From assembly GCA_014444615.1 (NCBI GenBank), contig PVXE01000032.1, positions 1 through 51,152 of the forward strand: a DNA stretch of 51,152 nucleotides, given 5' to 3'. Position numbers and translations under genes: made by a program. The DNA is from Tagaea sp. CACIAM 22H2. GTDB taxonomy: Bacteria; Pseudomonadota; Alphaproteobacteria; CACIAM-22H2. Shown one piece after another: positions 1 through 8,015 of this stretch (positions are counted from its first letter, which is position 1; each line of letters starts with the position of its first letter). The notes below the pieces were generated by a model that did no database searches, had not been told where the DNA came from, and saw only the letters and a list, made by a program, of their open reading frames with translations.

Positions 1-1
1 C

Positions 2-610
2 ATCAAGATCGAGATGCACTTCCTGCCGGACGTGTACGTGACGTGCGACGCTTGCCACGGCAAGCGCTACAACCGCGAAACGCTGGAGATCAAGTATCGC
101 GACAAGTCCATCGCCGACGTACTGGAGATGACGGTCGAAGAAGCCGCCGGTTTCTTCGCGGCCGTCCCGGCGATCCGCGAAAAGATGGATACACTGGTCA
201 AAGTCGGCCTTGGCTATATCCATGTCGGCCAGCAGGCGACGACCCTGTCGGGCGGCGAAGCCCAGCGCGTCAAACTCGCCAAGGAACTCTCGCGCCGCTC
301 GACCGGCAAGACGCTCTATATCCTCGACGAGCCGACGACGGGTTTGCATTTCGAAGACGTTCGCAAACTCCTCGAAGTGCTCCACGCCCTTGTGGATCAG
401 GGCAACACGATCGTGGTCATCGAACACAATCTGGAGGTCGTGAAGACCGCCGATTGGGTGATCGATCTGGGCCCCGAGGGCGGCGGCAAAGGCGGGCGTA
501 TCGTCGCCGCCGGCACGCCGGAAGAAGTCGCCAAGACGAAGGAATCCTTCACCGGCAAATACCTCGCGCCCTATTTGGCGCGCGGCGGCCTCGCCAAGAA
601 GCGCGCTTAA
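2..610 (+). CDS. uvrA: UvrABC excinuclease subunit A, C-terminal fragment
   Basis: Partial gene cut by the window edge; about 202 C-terminal residues are present, in frame from base 2. UvrA is the DNA-damage recognition ATPase of nucleotide excision repair, acting in the cytoplasm with UvrB. Visible in order are the second half of a zinc-finger ([10 protein letters not shown]), the second ABC signature LSGGEAQR, Walker B ([12 protein letters not shown]) and the H-loop histidine in VIEHN. The C-terminus is standard. The TAA stop lies inside TTAA and shares bases with the stop of the convergent Sel1 gene, so no room is left for a terminator between them. No frameshift is seen. The identification is secure; only the upstream part is unknown. 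Confidence 0.97.
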   Translation: MKIEMHFLPDVYVTCDACHGKRYNRETLEIKYRDKSIADVLEMTVEEAAGFFAAVPAIREKMDTLVKVGLGYIHVGQQATTLSGGEAQRVKLAKELSRRSTGKTLYILDEPTTGLHFEDVRKLLEVLHALVDQGNTIVVIEHNLEVVKTADWVIDLGPEGGGKGGRIVAAGTPEEVAKTKESFTGKYLAPYLARGGLAKKRA

Positions 611-1536
611 CGCTGAACCGGCGGGCCCTCGGGCCGGTTATAGGGATCTTCGGGGTCGATCGGCTCGCCGGGCAGCGGCGGCGACGGCTTCCAATTGCGC
701 ACGCGCTGCATCGCCGCCTGGACATCGACATCGATCATGTTGCGGTTCAACTGATCGCGCAGCGCTTGGGCTTCCGTGCGGATCGCCGGGCCGCCGCGCT
801 GGATCGCCATCGTCAGCTGGAAATAGGCGTTGATGCGGTAATCAACGCCTTGATCGCGACCGAAGCCGATCTGCGCCAAGCGGAACATCGCCCCCGGATG
901 GCCGCGCGCGGCGGCGAGCCCGTACCATTCCTTGGCAAGATCGCGATCCTCCGGCGTGCCGTCGCCGCGATAGGTGCGCTCGCCCACAAGGAAACGCGCC
1001 TCGGTATTGCCCAGATCCGCGGCGCGCTTGTACCAGACGAAGGCTTTCTCGCGATCGGCGACGACGCCGCGCCCGTCGTCGAGCAAACCGGCAAGATCGA
1101 GGATCGCGGGCGTGTAGTTGAGTTCGGCCGCGCGCTGCAAATGATCGAGCGCGCGATCGGCCGAGAGTTCCACGCCGCGCCCGGCGGCGTAGGATTTGGC
1201 GAGGCGATAATGCGCGGGCGCCCAATCGCGCTGCGCGGCCATGCGATACCAGCGCGCCGCCTCGCGCGGGTCGAGATCGATGCCCCCGCCCCCGGTATCC
1301 GAAATGCTGCCGATGATGAATTGCGCTTCCGGATTGCCGCGCTGCGCGTATGGCAGCAGCAAAAGATAGGCCGGGCCGATATTGCCCTTGGCGAACTCCG
1401 CCTTGCCTTGCAGGAAATCATCGGCGACGCGCGGCGGCGGGGCCGGCGGCGGCAAACGCTCGGGCACCGGGCCCGGCGTCTGCGCCAAAGCCGGCAAGGC
1501 CAGCAGCACGAGGCAAAGGGCGAGACGCCGAATCAT
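607..1536 (-). CDS. Secreted Sel1-repeat protein
   Basis: Protein of 309 residues with an N-terminal signal peptide ([19 protein letters not shown], no lipobox cysteine), so a periplasmic or secreted location is inferred. From roughly residue 45 to 235 there are four to five Sel1/TPR-like repeats with the usual AA..G...A...LA.....G.G pattern (for example [20 protein letters not shown]). Sel1 repeats are protein-interaction scaffolds; no enzymatic role is expected. The C-terminus is proline-rich. The ATG at 1536 overlaps the TAA stop of the Rid-family gene (TAATG), so the pair is translationally coupled. A longer in-frame reading upstream exists but would bury the signal peptide, so I chose the ATG. 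The specific partner is unknown. Confidence 0.85.
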   Translation of the reverse strand: MIRRLALCLVLLALPALAQTPGPVPERLPPPAPPPRVADDFLQGKAEFAKGNIGPAYLLLLPYAQRGNPEAQFIIGSISDTGGGGIDLDPREAARWYRMAAQRDWAPAHYRLAKSYAAGRGVELSADRALDHLQRAAELNYTPAILDLAGLLDDGRGVVADREKAFVWYKRAADLGNTEARFLVGERTYRGDGTPEDRDLAKEWYGLAAARGHPGAMFRLAQIGFGRDQGVDYRINAYFQLTMAIQRGGPAIRTEAQALRDQLNRNMIDVDVQAAMQRVRNWKPSPPLPGEPIDPEDPYNRPEGPPVQR

Positions 1537-1925
1537 TATTCCTTCGCCGCGATCGCTTCGATCTCGATCATGAAATCGGGGCTCGCCAGCGCCGAGACGA
1601 TCATCAGCGTCGAGGCCGGCGGGCGGATATCGCCCAAGGCTTTGTCGCGCGCGGCGCGGCTGGGCAGGATGTAGCTTTTGTCGGTCAACAGGATCGTGAT
1701 CTTGATGAGGTCCGCGAACCCCATGCCCGCATCGGCCAGAATGGCGCCGATATTCGCCCACACGGCCGCGGCCTGCGCTTCGATCGTCTTGGGGATCGAG
1801 CCGTCGGGCAAATTTCCGACCTGCCCCGAGAGATAAAGCGTCCGCGCACCGGGTTTCACCTCGATCGCGTGTTGATAGCGGCCCGTGGGCTTCGCGATGG
1901 TCGCGGGATTGTAGGTTTTCGGCAT
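1536..1925 (-). CDS. RidA/YjgF-family protein (probably a non-deaminase subgroup)
   Basis: 129 residues, the usual length of the Rid (YjgF/YER057c/UK114) family, starting at MPKTYNPATIAKPTGRYQ. Conserved family features are LYLSGQVG, QAAAVWANIGAILADAGMGF and the C-terminal MIEIEAIA. True RidA proteins hydrolyse reactive enamine/imine intermediates in the cytoplasm and need an arginine in the segment RPARS before the last strand. Here that segment reads IRPPASTLM, so the arginine position is alanine. I therefore infer one of the Rid subgroups without demonstrated imine deaminase activity. It is the first gene of a two-gene unit with the Sel1 protein (TAATG overlap) and is divergent from trmFO with about 40 bp between the starts. 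Confidence 0.88.
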   Translation of the reverse strand: MPKTYNPATIAKPTGRYQHAIEVKPGARTLYLSGQVGNLPDGSIPKTIEAQAAAVWANIGAILADAGMGFADLIKITILLTDKSYILPSRAARDKALGDIRPPASTLMIVSALASPDFMIEIEAIAAKE

Positions 1926-1965
1926 GCGTTGAACCTGACTCCGTCTGGGGCTATGAGAATAGCAG

Positions 1966-3315
1966 ATGACGCAAAAACCCGTACATGTGGTGGGCGGCGG
2001 CTTGGCCGGGTCCGAAGCCGCCTGGGCGCTGGCCAAGGCCGGCGTGCCCGTAATTCTGCACGAAATGCGGCCCATTCGCGGTACCGAGGCGCATCAGACG
2101 CCCAAATTGGCCGAGCTGGTCTGCTCCAATTCCTTCCGCTCGGACGAATGGGAGGCCAACGCCGTCGGCCTTTTGCACCGCGAATTGCGCCTCGCGGGCT
2201 CGCTGGTGCTGAAAGCGGCCGACGCGCACCGCGTCCCGGCCGGGGCAGCGCTTGCCGTCGACCGCGAAGGCTTCTCTCAAGCCGTGACCGACGCGATCGA
2301 AGCCGAACCCTTGATCGAGATCAGGCGCGAGGAAGTCGGCGGCCTGCCGCCCGAGGATTGGGGCAGCACCATCGTCGCGACCGGGCCGCTGACCTCGCCC
2401 GCTTTGGCGCAGGCGATCCGCGAAGCGACCGGCGAAGACTCGCTCGCCTTTTTCGACGCGATTGCACCCATCGTCCATAAGGACAGTATCGACTTTTCCA
2501 AAGCGTGGTTCCAGTCGCGCTGGGACAAGGGCGACGGCAAGGACTACGTCAATTGCGCGATGGACAAGGAACAATACGAGGCGTTCATCGCCGCCTTGCT
2601 CGCGGGCGAGAAGACCGAGTTCAAGGATTGGGAAAAAGACACGCCCTATTTCGAGGGCTGCTTGCCCATCGAAGTGATGGCCGAGCGCGGGATCGAAACC
2701 TTGCGCTTCGGGCCGATGAAACCCGTCGGCTTGCGCGACCCGGCGACCGAGCGGCGCCCCTATGCGGTCGTGCAGCTGCGCCAGGACAACGCGCTGGGCA
2801 CGTTGTTCAACATGGTCGGCTTCCAGACGAAGCTTAAATACGGCGAGCAAGCGCGGGTGTTCCGGATGATTCCGGCCCTGGCGAACGCGGAATTCGCCCG
2901 GCTCGGCGGCATTCACCGCAACACCTTCATCAATTCGCCGCGCGTGCTCGATCCCGGCTTGCGTTTGAAGGCGCGGCCCAACTTGCGCTTTGCGGGCCAA
3001 GTCACCGGCGTCGAAGGCTATGTCGAGAGTGCAGCGATCGGCCTGCTTGCCGGGCGTTTTGCGGCCGCCGATGCCTTGGGCCAGCCCTTTGTTCCGCCGC
3101 CGCCGACCACAGCGTTCGGCGCGTTGCTGGCGCATATCACCGGCGGGGGCGACGCCAAGACCTTTCAGCCGATGAATTGCAATTTCGGCCTGTTCCCGCC
3201 GCTCGAGAATGTACCCACGAAGGGCAAGAAACATTTCGACCGCAAGAAGGCCTATGCGCATCGCGCGGCCGAAGCGCTCGACGCTTGGCTCGGCCGCTCA
3301 GAAGCGGCGCAGTGA
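1966..3315 (+). CDS. trmFO: tRNA (uracil-5-)-methyltransferase, folate/FAD-dependent TrmFO
   Basis: 449 residues, typical length. TrmFO makes 5-methyluridine at position 54 of the tRNA T-loop in the cytoplasm, using 5,10-methylenetetrahydrofolate as carbon donor and FADH2 as reductant. The N-terminus has the dinucleotide-binding loop ([13 protein letters not shown], residues 8-20). The two functional cysteines known for the family are visible at C53 ([17 protein letters not shown]) and C232 ([15 protein letters not shown]). The [14 protein letters not shown] motif near the C-terminus completes the FAD fold. The last 18 bp overlap the convergent NDUFAF6-like gene. In other alphaproteobacteria trmFO commonly sits beside that gene and the sec cluster, which supports both calls. 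Confidence 0.96.
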   Translation: MTQKPVHVVGGGLAGSEAAWALAKAGVPVILHEMRPIRGTEAHQTPKLAELVCSNSFRSDEWEANAVGLLHRELRLAGSLVLKAADAHRVPAGAALAVDREGFSQAVTDAIEAEPLIEIRREEVGGLPPEDWGSTIVATGPLTSPALAQAIREATGEDSLAFFDAIAPIVHKDSIDFSKAWFQSRWDKGDGKDYVNCAMDKEQYEAFIAALLAGEKTEFKDWEKDTPYFEGCLPIEVMAERGIETLRFGPMKPVGLRDPATERRPYAVVQLRQDNALGTLFNMVGFQTKLKYGEQARVFRMIPALANAEFARLGGIHRNTFINSPRVLDPGLRLKARPNLRFAGQVTGVEGYVESAAIGLLAGRFAAADALGQPFVPPPPTTAFGALLAHITGGGDAKTFQPMNCNFGLFPPLENVPTKGKKHFDRKKAYAHRAAEALDAWLGRSEAAQ

Positions 3316-4107
3316 ATTCGCGAGCCACAGCCGCCAAATATCGGCGGGCGAAGGCCGGCGCAGCGCCGGATCGAACGGATCGTAATTCGCTTTTGCCAGG
3401 CGCTTGAGCGCCAAGGACGCGACCTTGCCCGGCAAGGCGGCGGCGAAAATGCCGCGCGGCGGCTTGGCGACGCGGGCTTCGGTCAGCATTGCGCGCGCTT
3501 GCGCGGCTACAGGTTCGATCACTTGGCGCAAGGCGGGCCCCGCCTTGTTCTCGTGCAACATATCGGTGGTGATTTTGGCGGCGTCGAGCAGATCGGCGGG
3601 CAACGGCGTGCGGCGCTGCCGCGCGAAAAACGGCAAGGCGCGCAAAATCCCGGCGAGCGCATACGCCGTGCCGATCGGCTCGGCCGAAACGTGATCCAGC
3701 CCATAGGCGGCGCGCGAAATCGAGCCGCCCACGCCACGCGCGTAATCGGTCATCTCCGCCAGCGACGCATAAGGCGCATCGTCGAGATCGCGTTCGCGCG
3801 CGTCGATGGCGGCGCGCAAAGGGGCGAATTCCGGCCGGGCGGCGGCGAGTGCGAGAACGACCGGGTGCTTGCGGAGTTTCGTCCCCGCCTCGATCTCGTC
3901 GAGCGCCTCGCGCCACCATTGCAGCCGGATCTGGCCCAGCATGGGCTCCGACACCGTCTCGCGCACCCGGGCGATTTCCGCGTTGAAGGCGTAGACCGCG
4001 ATCAGCCGGGCGCGCAATTCCCCGCGCGCGAACAGGGTCGTGCGCCAGCGATCCGGGTCGGATTTGCGCAAATCGCGGTCGGCCTGTGCGAGGGCGTCTT
4101 CGGACAT
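3298..4107 (-). CDS. Squalene/phytoene-synthase-fold protein, NDUFAF6-like, catalytically degenerate
   Basis: 269 residues of the SQS_PSY fold, but both aspartate-rich diphosphate-binding motifs are eroded. Where a synthase has DxxxD the first helix reads [12 protein letters not shown], followed by [14 protein letters not shown], a pattern I associate with mitochondrial NDUFAF6 and its alphaproteobacterial relatives. The second site reads [19 protein letters not shown] and lacks the aspartates seen in the neighbouring HpnC and HpnD. NDUFAF6 is a complex I assembly factor in mitochondria; a comparable job here is an inference. The gene is convergent with trmFO (18 bp overlap) and its ATG is only 39 bp from the divergent hpnC start. 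It should not be called a phytoene synthase. Confidence 0.85.
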   Translation of the reverse strand: MSEDALAQADRDLRKSDPDRWRTTLFARGELRARLIAVYAFNAEIARVRETVSEPMLGQIRLQWWREALDEIEAGTKLRKHPVVLALAAARPEFAPLRAAIDARERDLDDAPYASLAEMTDYARGVGGSISRAAYGLDHVSAEPIGTAYALAGILRALPFFARQRRTPLPADLLDAAKITTDMLHENKAGPALRQVIEPVAAQARAMLTEARVAKPPRGIFAAALPGKVASLALKRLAKANYDPFDPALRRPSPADIWRLWLANSLRRF

Positions 4108-4146
4108 GGGGTGCTATATAGACGGTGTAACGGCCGGAATCGACAC

Positions 4147-4953
4147 GTGACAAGAACCCGCCAAACCGAGAATTTCCCCGTCGGCTCCTGGCTGATAGCG
4201 CCTGCCCATCGCCCGGCGGTACACGCGTTCTATGCCTTTGCCCGTGCGGCGGACGATATCGCCGACGATCCGAACCGGGAATCCGCCGACAAACTGGTGC
4301 TGCTGGATGCTTTCGATGCGGCGCTGCTCGGCGGCGACGGCCCGGTGGAAGCGGCCGCCCTTCGCGAGATCCTCGACGCGCGCGGCCTGACCATCGATCA
4401 TCCTCGCCATTTGTTGCAGGCCTTCAAGGCCGACGCTTCGGGCCGCAATTGCCGGACGTGGTCCGACCTTCTCGCCTATTGCCGCTATTCGGCTGCCCCG
4501 GTCGGGCGTTTCCTGCTCGACCTGCACGGCGAGAACCGCGAGACGTGGCTGGCGTCGGACGCGCTGTGCGCCGCCCTTCAGATCGAAAACCATCTTCAAG
4601 ACGCCGCCGAGGATTGGTTCAATCTGCGCCGGCTCTATGTGCCCGGCGAAATGCTGGCGCGCGCCGATTTGACCGAACGCGATTTGCTCGCGGCCCAGAT
4701 CTCGCCCGCGTTACGCGACGTCTACGACAAGTTGCTCGATCGCGTGGACGGGCTGAACGCCCAAGCCGCCGCCCTGCCCGGCACCATCAAGGACCGGCGC
4801 TTGCGGATGGAAGCGGCGGCGATCGTCGCGATCTCGCACAAGCTCGCGGATCGCCTGCGCCGTCAGGACCCGCTCGCCAAGCGCGTCGCCTTGTCGAAAT
4901 TCGACAAGGTCGGCGCGGCGCTTTCCGGCCTTTGGGCCGGCCTCGCGCGATGA
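4147..4953 (+). CDS. hpnC: Squalene synthase HpnC (hydroxysqualene synthase)
   Basis: 268 residues with a GTG start; the N-terminus TRTRQTENFPVGSWLIAPAHR is characteristic of HpnC. In the three-enzyme bacterial squalene route HpnC converts presqualene diphosphate into hydroxysqualene. The two Mg-diphosphate motifs are intact: ARAADDIADDP (around residue 35) and LQDAAEDWFNLRRLYVP (around residue 150). It is the first gene of a co-directional group in which hpnC and hpnD overlap by 4 bp. An AT-rich box (tatata near 4124-4129) in the short divergent spacer could serve as a -10 for either direction. A crtB-type phytoene synthase is the alternative, but adjacency to hpnD and hpnE argues against it. 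Confidence 0.93.
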   Translation: MTRTRQTENFPVGSWLIAPAHRPAVHAFYAFARAADDIADDPNRESADKLVLLDAFDAALLGGDGPVEAAALREILDARGLTIDHPRHLLQAFKADASGRNCRTWSDLLAYCRYSAAPVGRFLLDLHGENRETWLASDALCAALQIENHLQDAAEDWFNLRRLYVPGEMLARADLTERDLLAAQISPALRDVYDKLLDRVDGLNAQAAALPGTIKDRRLRMEAAAIVAISHKLADRLRRQDPLAKRVALSKFDKVGAALSGLWAGLAR

Positions 4954-5651
4954 CCAAAGCCCGCGGTTCGAGCTTCTACTGGGGCATGCGTCTGCTGCCC
5001 GAGCCCAAGCGTGGCGCCATGTTCGCGCTCTACGATCTCGCCCGCGCGATCGACGACGCGGCGGACAACGACGCGCCGACCGACGCCAAGCGCCAGGCGA
5101 TCGCCGGATGGCGCGCCGAGATCGATGCGCTTTATCGCGGCAAGCCCACCCGCGCCGAAACGGTCGCGATCTTGCCCTACGTGACGCGTTTCGATCTGCC
5201 GCGCGCGGAGTTCGAGGCGTTGATCGACGGCCAAGAAATGGATCTCGACGGCGGCACATACGACGAAGCGCGGCTCGTGCTGTATTGCCGCCGGGTGGCG
5301 GGCACGATCGGCATGCTGACCCTTGCGATCTTGGGCGTGCGCGCCGACGAATACGCGACGACGCTGGGCGAAGCGTTCCAGCGCATCAATATCCTGCGCG
5401 ATATCGACGAGGATCGCGCGCGCGGGCGCAACTACGTGCCGGCGGATACCGACCTCGCCGCTTCGGCGCAAACGAAACTTGCCGCAGCCGAGCGTTTGCG
5501 CGAAGGCCTCGACGCGCGCGCCTTGCGTCCGGCCTTGGTGATGACCGAGCTTTATCGCGCCTTGCTGGCTGCCCTGCTGCGCGGCGAACGGCGCATTGGC
5601 GGTTTCGCCAAATTGCGCGCCGTCGCGATCGGTTTGTGGAAAAGCCGATGA
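4950..5651 (+). CDS. hpnD: Presqualene diphosphate synthase HpnD
   Basis: 233 residues. HpnD condenses two farnesyl diphosphates into presqualene diphosphate, the first step toward squalene and hopanoids. The motifs LARAIDDAADN (about residue 30) and INILRDIDEDRARGRNYVP (about residue 145) are the two intact aspartate-rich sites, and GSSFYWGMRLLPEPKR is a recognisable HpnD N-terminus. The ATG overlaps the hpnC TGA (ATGA), which implies translational coupling. The protein is somewhat shorter than many HpnD sequences, mostly through compact ends, and no key motif is lost. HpnC and the NDUFAF6-like protein next door share its fold, so three paralogues stand side by side. Confidence 0.93.
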   Translation: MTKARGSSFYWGMRLLPEPKRGAMFALYDLARAIDDAADNDAPTDAKRQAIAGWRAEIDALYRGKPTRAETVAILPYVTRFDLPRAEFEALIDGQEMDLDGGTYDEARLVLYCRRVAGTIGMLTLAILGVRADEYATTLGEAFQRINILRDIDEDRARGRNYVPADTDLAASAQTKLAAAERLREGLDARALRPALVMTELYRALLAALLRGERRIGGFAKLRAVAIGLWKSR

Positions 5652-6961
5652 TCGGGGTCGACGTCCATGTGATCGGTGCGGGGTTGGCCGGTTTGTCGGC
5701 CGCCCTCGACCTTGCCGACGCCGGGGCGCGCGTCGCTTTGCACGAAGCCGCCCCGCAAGCCGGCGGGCGCTGCCGATCCTTCGCCGATCAGTTGCTTGAA
5801 CGCGAGATCGACAATGGCGGCCATGTGCTGCTGGGCGGCAACAAGGCCGTGTTCGACTATCTCGACCGCATCGGCTCGCGCGCCGAGATGGAAGCGATCG
5901 CGCCCGCCGCCTTCCCGTTCATGGATTTGGCGACCGGCGAGACTTGGTCGATCCGCCCCAATGCCGGGCCCATCCCGTGGTGGATTATGGCACCGTCGCG
6001 CCGCGTGCCCGGTACGCGGCCCGCCGATTACGCCGAAGCGCTCAACCTTTATTTCGCGGCCGAGACCGACACGGTCGCGCGACGTCTCGATCCTGAAGGT
6101 CCGCTGTTCCAGGCGCTGTGGGAGCCGCTTTGCGTCGCGGCCTTGAATACGAACCCGCGCGAGGCGGCGGCGAAGCCCCTCGCCCGCGTATTGGCCGAAA
6201 GCTTCGGCAAGGGCGAGGCCGCGTGCCGCCCTTATTTGCCCTGCAACGGTTTGACGCCCGCCTTGATCGATCCGGCCTTGATGGCGTTGGCGCGGCGGGG
6301 CGTCACGCGCCGCTTCGGCGTGCCGCTCGAAGCTTTGTCGGTGCAGGCCGGGCGCGTCACCGGATTGCGTTTCGCCGACGGCGACGTTTCGGTCGGCGAT
6401 GCCTGTGTCGTGTTGGCGTTGCCGCCTTATGCCGTCGCGCGGTTGCTGCCTGATTTGACGCTGCCGCAAGAAATGTCGCCGATCGTCAACGTCCATTTCA
6501 AATTGGACGCGGCCGTCACTTTGCCCGGCGGCACGCGCTTGCTGGGCCTTGTCGGCGGCACCGCGCAATGGCTGATCGCGCGCGGCGACGTGGTTTCGGT
6601 CACCGTCAGCGCGGCCGACGGGCTGGTCGAACGGCCCAACGAGGCGATCGCAGCGATGATCTGGCGCGAGATCGCCAAGGCTTTGGGCAAGCCGCCCTTC
6701 CCCGTGCCGCCATACCGCACGGTCAAGGAGCGCCGCGCCACGTTGCGCCTGACGCCAAAGGCGGAAACTCTGCGGCCGGGTCCATTGACCGCAACCCAAA
6801 ATTTGTTTTTAGCGGGGGACTGGACCCAAACCGGTCTGCCGCCGACAATGGAGTCCGCGATTCGGTCGGGCCGAGCCGTTTCGCGCGCCATCCTGCAAGG
6901 ACACGCTCGGCCCGCGACAATCCCCCGCGAGGCGCCGCATGACGGTGCCCGCCCAACGTAA
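5648..6961 (+). CDS. hpnE: Hydroxysqualene dehydroxylase HpnE
   Basis: 437 residues, an FAD-dependent amine-oxidase-fold enzyme. HpnE reduces hydroxysqualene to squalene, the last step of the HpnCDE route. The N-terminal dinucleotide-binding motif is HVIGAGLAGLSAALDLADAG (about residues 8-27), followed by the family's GGRCRSF. The C-terminal FAD-contact segment is LAGDWTQTGLPPTMESAIRSG, typical of HpnE and phytoene-desaturase relatives. The ATG overlaps the hpnD stop by 4 bp. A short polar tail follows the FAD segment. No squalene-hopene cyclase (shc) is in the window, so hopanoid production itself is inferred from the complete HpnCDE set only. Confidence 0.93.
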   Translation: MIGVDVHVIGAGLAGLSAALDLADAGARVALHEAAPQAGGRCRSFADQLLEREIDNGGHVLLGGNKAVFDYLDRIGSRAEMEAIAPAAFPFMDLATGETWSIRPNAGPIPWWIMAPSRRVPGTRPADYAEALNLYFAAETDTVARRLDPEGPLFQALWEPLCVAALNTNPREAAAKPLARVLAESFGKGEAACRPYLPCNGLTPALIDPALMALARRGVTRRFGVPLEALSVQAGRVTGLRFADGDVSVGDACVVLALPPYAVARLLPDLTLPQEMSPIVNVHFKLDAAVTLPGGTRLLGLVGGTAQWLIARGDVVSVTVSAADGLVERPNEAIAAMIWREIAKALGKPPFPVPPYRTVKERRATLRLTPKAETLRPGPLTATQNLFLAGDWTQTGLPPTMESAIRSGRAVSRAILQGHARPATIPREAPHDGARPT

Positions 6962-6973
6962 CGGAGTCTCAAA

Positions 6974-7573
6974 ATGGTCGATCTTCTGGCGAAGCTCGGG
7001 CTGGACAAGCTCGAACGGGCCATCATCTACGGCGTCGGCATCGCGGTGGTGCTCGCACTGCTGACCGGCTCGGTCTATTTCCAGCACCAATGGTTCGCGT
7101 TCTTCGTGCGCTGGCTGCACGTGCTTTGCGGCGTGATGTGGATCGGCCTGCTCTGGTACTTCAACTTCGTCCAGATCCCGTCGATGCCGAAAATTCCCGA
7201 CGATCAGAAGCCGGCCGTCTCCAAGGTCATCGCGCCGGCGGCCTTGTTCTGGTTCCGCTGGGCGGCTTTGGCCACGGTCGTCACGGGGCTGCTGCTCGCG
7301 TCGATGAACATGTACCTCGTCGATGCTTTGACGCTGCAGGCGGGCCCGTCGCGCCTGATCGGCATCGGCATGTGGCTGGGCCTGATCATGGCCTATAACG
7401 TGTGGATGATCATTTGGCCGAACCAGAAGATCGCGCTGGGCATGGTCGAGGCCGATGCCGACGCCAAGAAAAAGGCGGCGCGCACGGCGATGATCACGTC
7501 GCGCTTCAATACGATGTTCTCGATCCCCATGCTGTACTTCATGGTGGCCGCGCAGAACGTCTCGGCCAACTGA
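6974..7573 (+). CDS. Five-helix membrane protein related to the PuuD membrane domain
   Basis: 199 residues with about five hydrophobic segments: near 17-37, 44-68, 88-111, 125-147 and 177-193. The pattern FVRWLHVLCGVMWIGLLWYFNFVQ, broken here only for description, resembles the membrane half of PuuD-type urate hydroxylases (urate oxidase N-terminal domain family). The family's full-length members carry a C-terminal cytochrome c domain; no CxxCH motif exists here, so a urate-oxidising role is doubtful. Invariant-looking histidine and tryptophans could bind heme, which is a guess. It starts 12 bp after hpnE and is followed by a strong terminator, so it is the last gene of the hpn transcript. 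The function is unknown. Confidence 0.7.
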   Translation: MVDLLAKLGLDKLERAIIYGVGIAVVLALLTGSVYFQHQWFAFFVRWLHVLCGVMWIGLLWYFNFVQIPSMPKIPDDQKPAVSKVIAPAALFWFRWAALATVVTGLLLASMNMYLVDALTLQAGPSRLIGIGMWLGLIMAYNVWMIIWPNQKIALGMVEADADAKKKAARTAMITSRFNTMFSIPMLYFMVAAQNVSAN

Positions 7574-7596
7574 ACGCAAGTTCGGATCTAAATGGA

Positions 7597-7625
7597 ACGG
7601 GGCCCTTCGGGGCCCCGTTTTTTTT
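7597..7625 (+). terminator. Rho-independent terminator of the hpnCDE operon
   Basis: A perfect 9-bp stem (acggggccc with gggccccgt) closes over a TTCG tetraloop and is followed at once by eight T residues. It lies 24 bp after the stop of the PuuD-like gene and just before the 3' end of the convergent Mth938-like gene. The T-run on this strand makes the rightward direction clear; in the leftward direction only a short weak run is present. Confidence 0.93.
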
Positions 7626-7634
7626 GCGCGCGTT

Positions 7635-8012
7635 TCAGACGGGAACCAGGCAGGCGGCGACCCGCCGCTCCTCGGCCAGCAGCAGATTGTAGGTGCGGCA
7701 CGCCGCACCGGTGTCCATCAAATCGGCGACGATCCCTGCGTCGCGCAACGCCTGACGCACATCCGGCCGCACGAACAACGCGCGCTTGCCCATACCGAGC
7801 AACAAGATGTTCGGCCGATCATCGAGATCGAGCAGCGGTTTGAAATCGCCGAGAGTCAGCGCGGCGATATCCGCGAAATCCCAATCGAGCACGCGATCGC
7901 CCAGCACGACGATGGGCCGGCGATAGACGGTCCCGCGGATCGAAATCCCGCCGCCGCCATAGCCGTCGACAAGCTTGCGCTCGGCACCCGGTTCGGGAAG
8001 CGGGGCCGCCAA
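7635..8012 (-). CDS. Mth938/NDUFAF3-like domain protein
   Basis: 125 residues of the Mth938-like (DUF498) fold, with the family's core YGGGGISIRGTVYRRPIVVL and LLLGMGKRALFVRPDVRQAL. The eukaryotic member is NDUFAF3, a complex I assembly factor; bacterial members have no proven function. No ATG is available near the N-terminus. The best start is a TTG 3 bp after the secF stop, with a GAAGG-type Shine-Dalgarno about 9 bp ahead of it. It is the last gene of the yajC-secD-secF transcript. Its linkage to sec genes and, on the other side, to the NDUFAF6-like gene matches what I recall of alphaproteobacterial gene order. Confidence 0.88.
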   Translation of the reverse strand: MAAPLPEPGAERKLVDGYGGGGISIRGTVYRRPIVVLGDRVLDWDFADIAALTLGDFKPLLDLDDRPNILLLGMGKRALFVRPDVRQALRDAGIVADLMDTGAACRTYNLLLAEERRVAACLVPV

Positions 8013-8015
8013 GGC

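Noticed and set aside
43..1674. A 543-residue plus-strand reading frame across uvrA and the Sel1 gene
   Set aside because: Out of frame with uvrA and antisense to Sel1; Arg-rich shadow.
3298..4107. Calling this gene a phytoene or squalene synthase
   Set aside because: Both aspartate-rich motifs needed for catalysis are missing, unlike in the neighbouring HpnC and HpnD.
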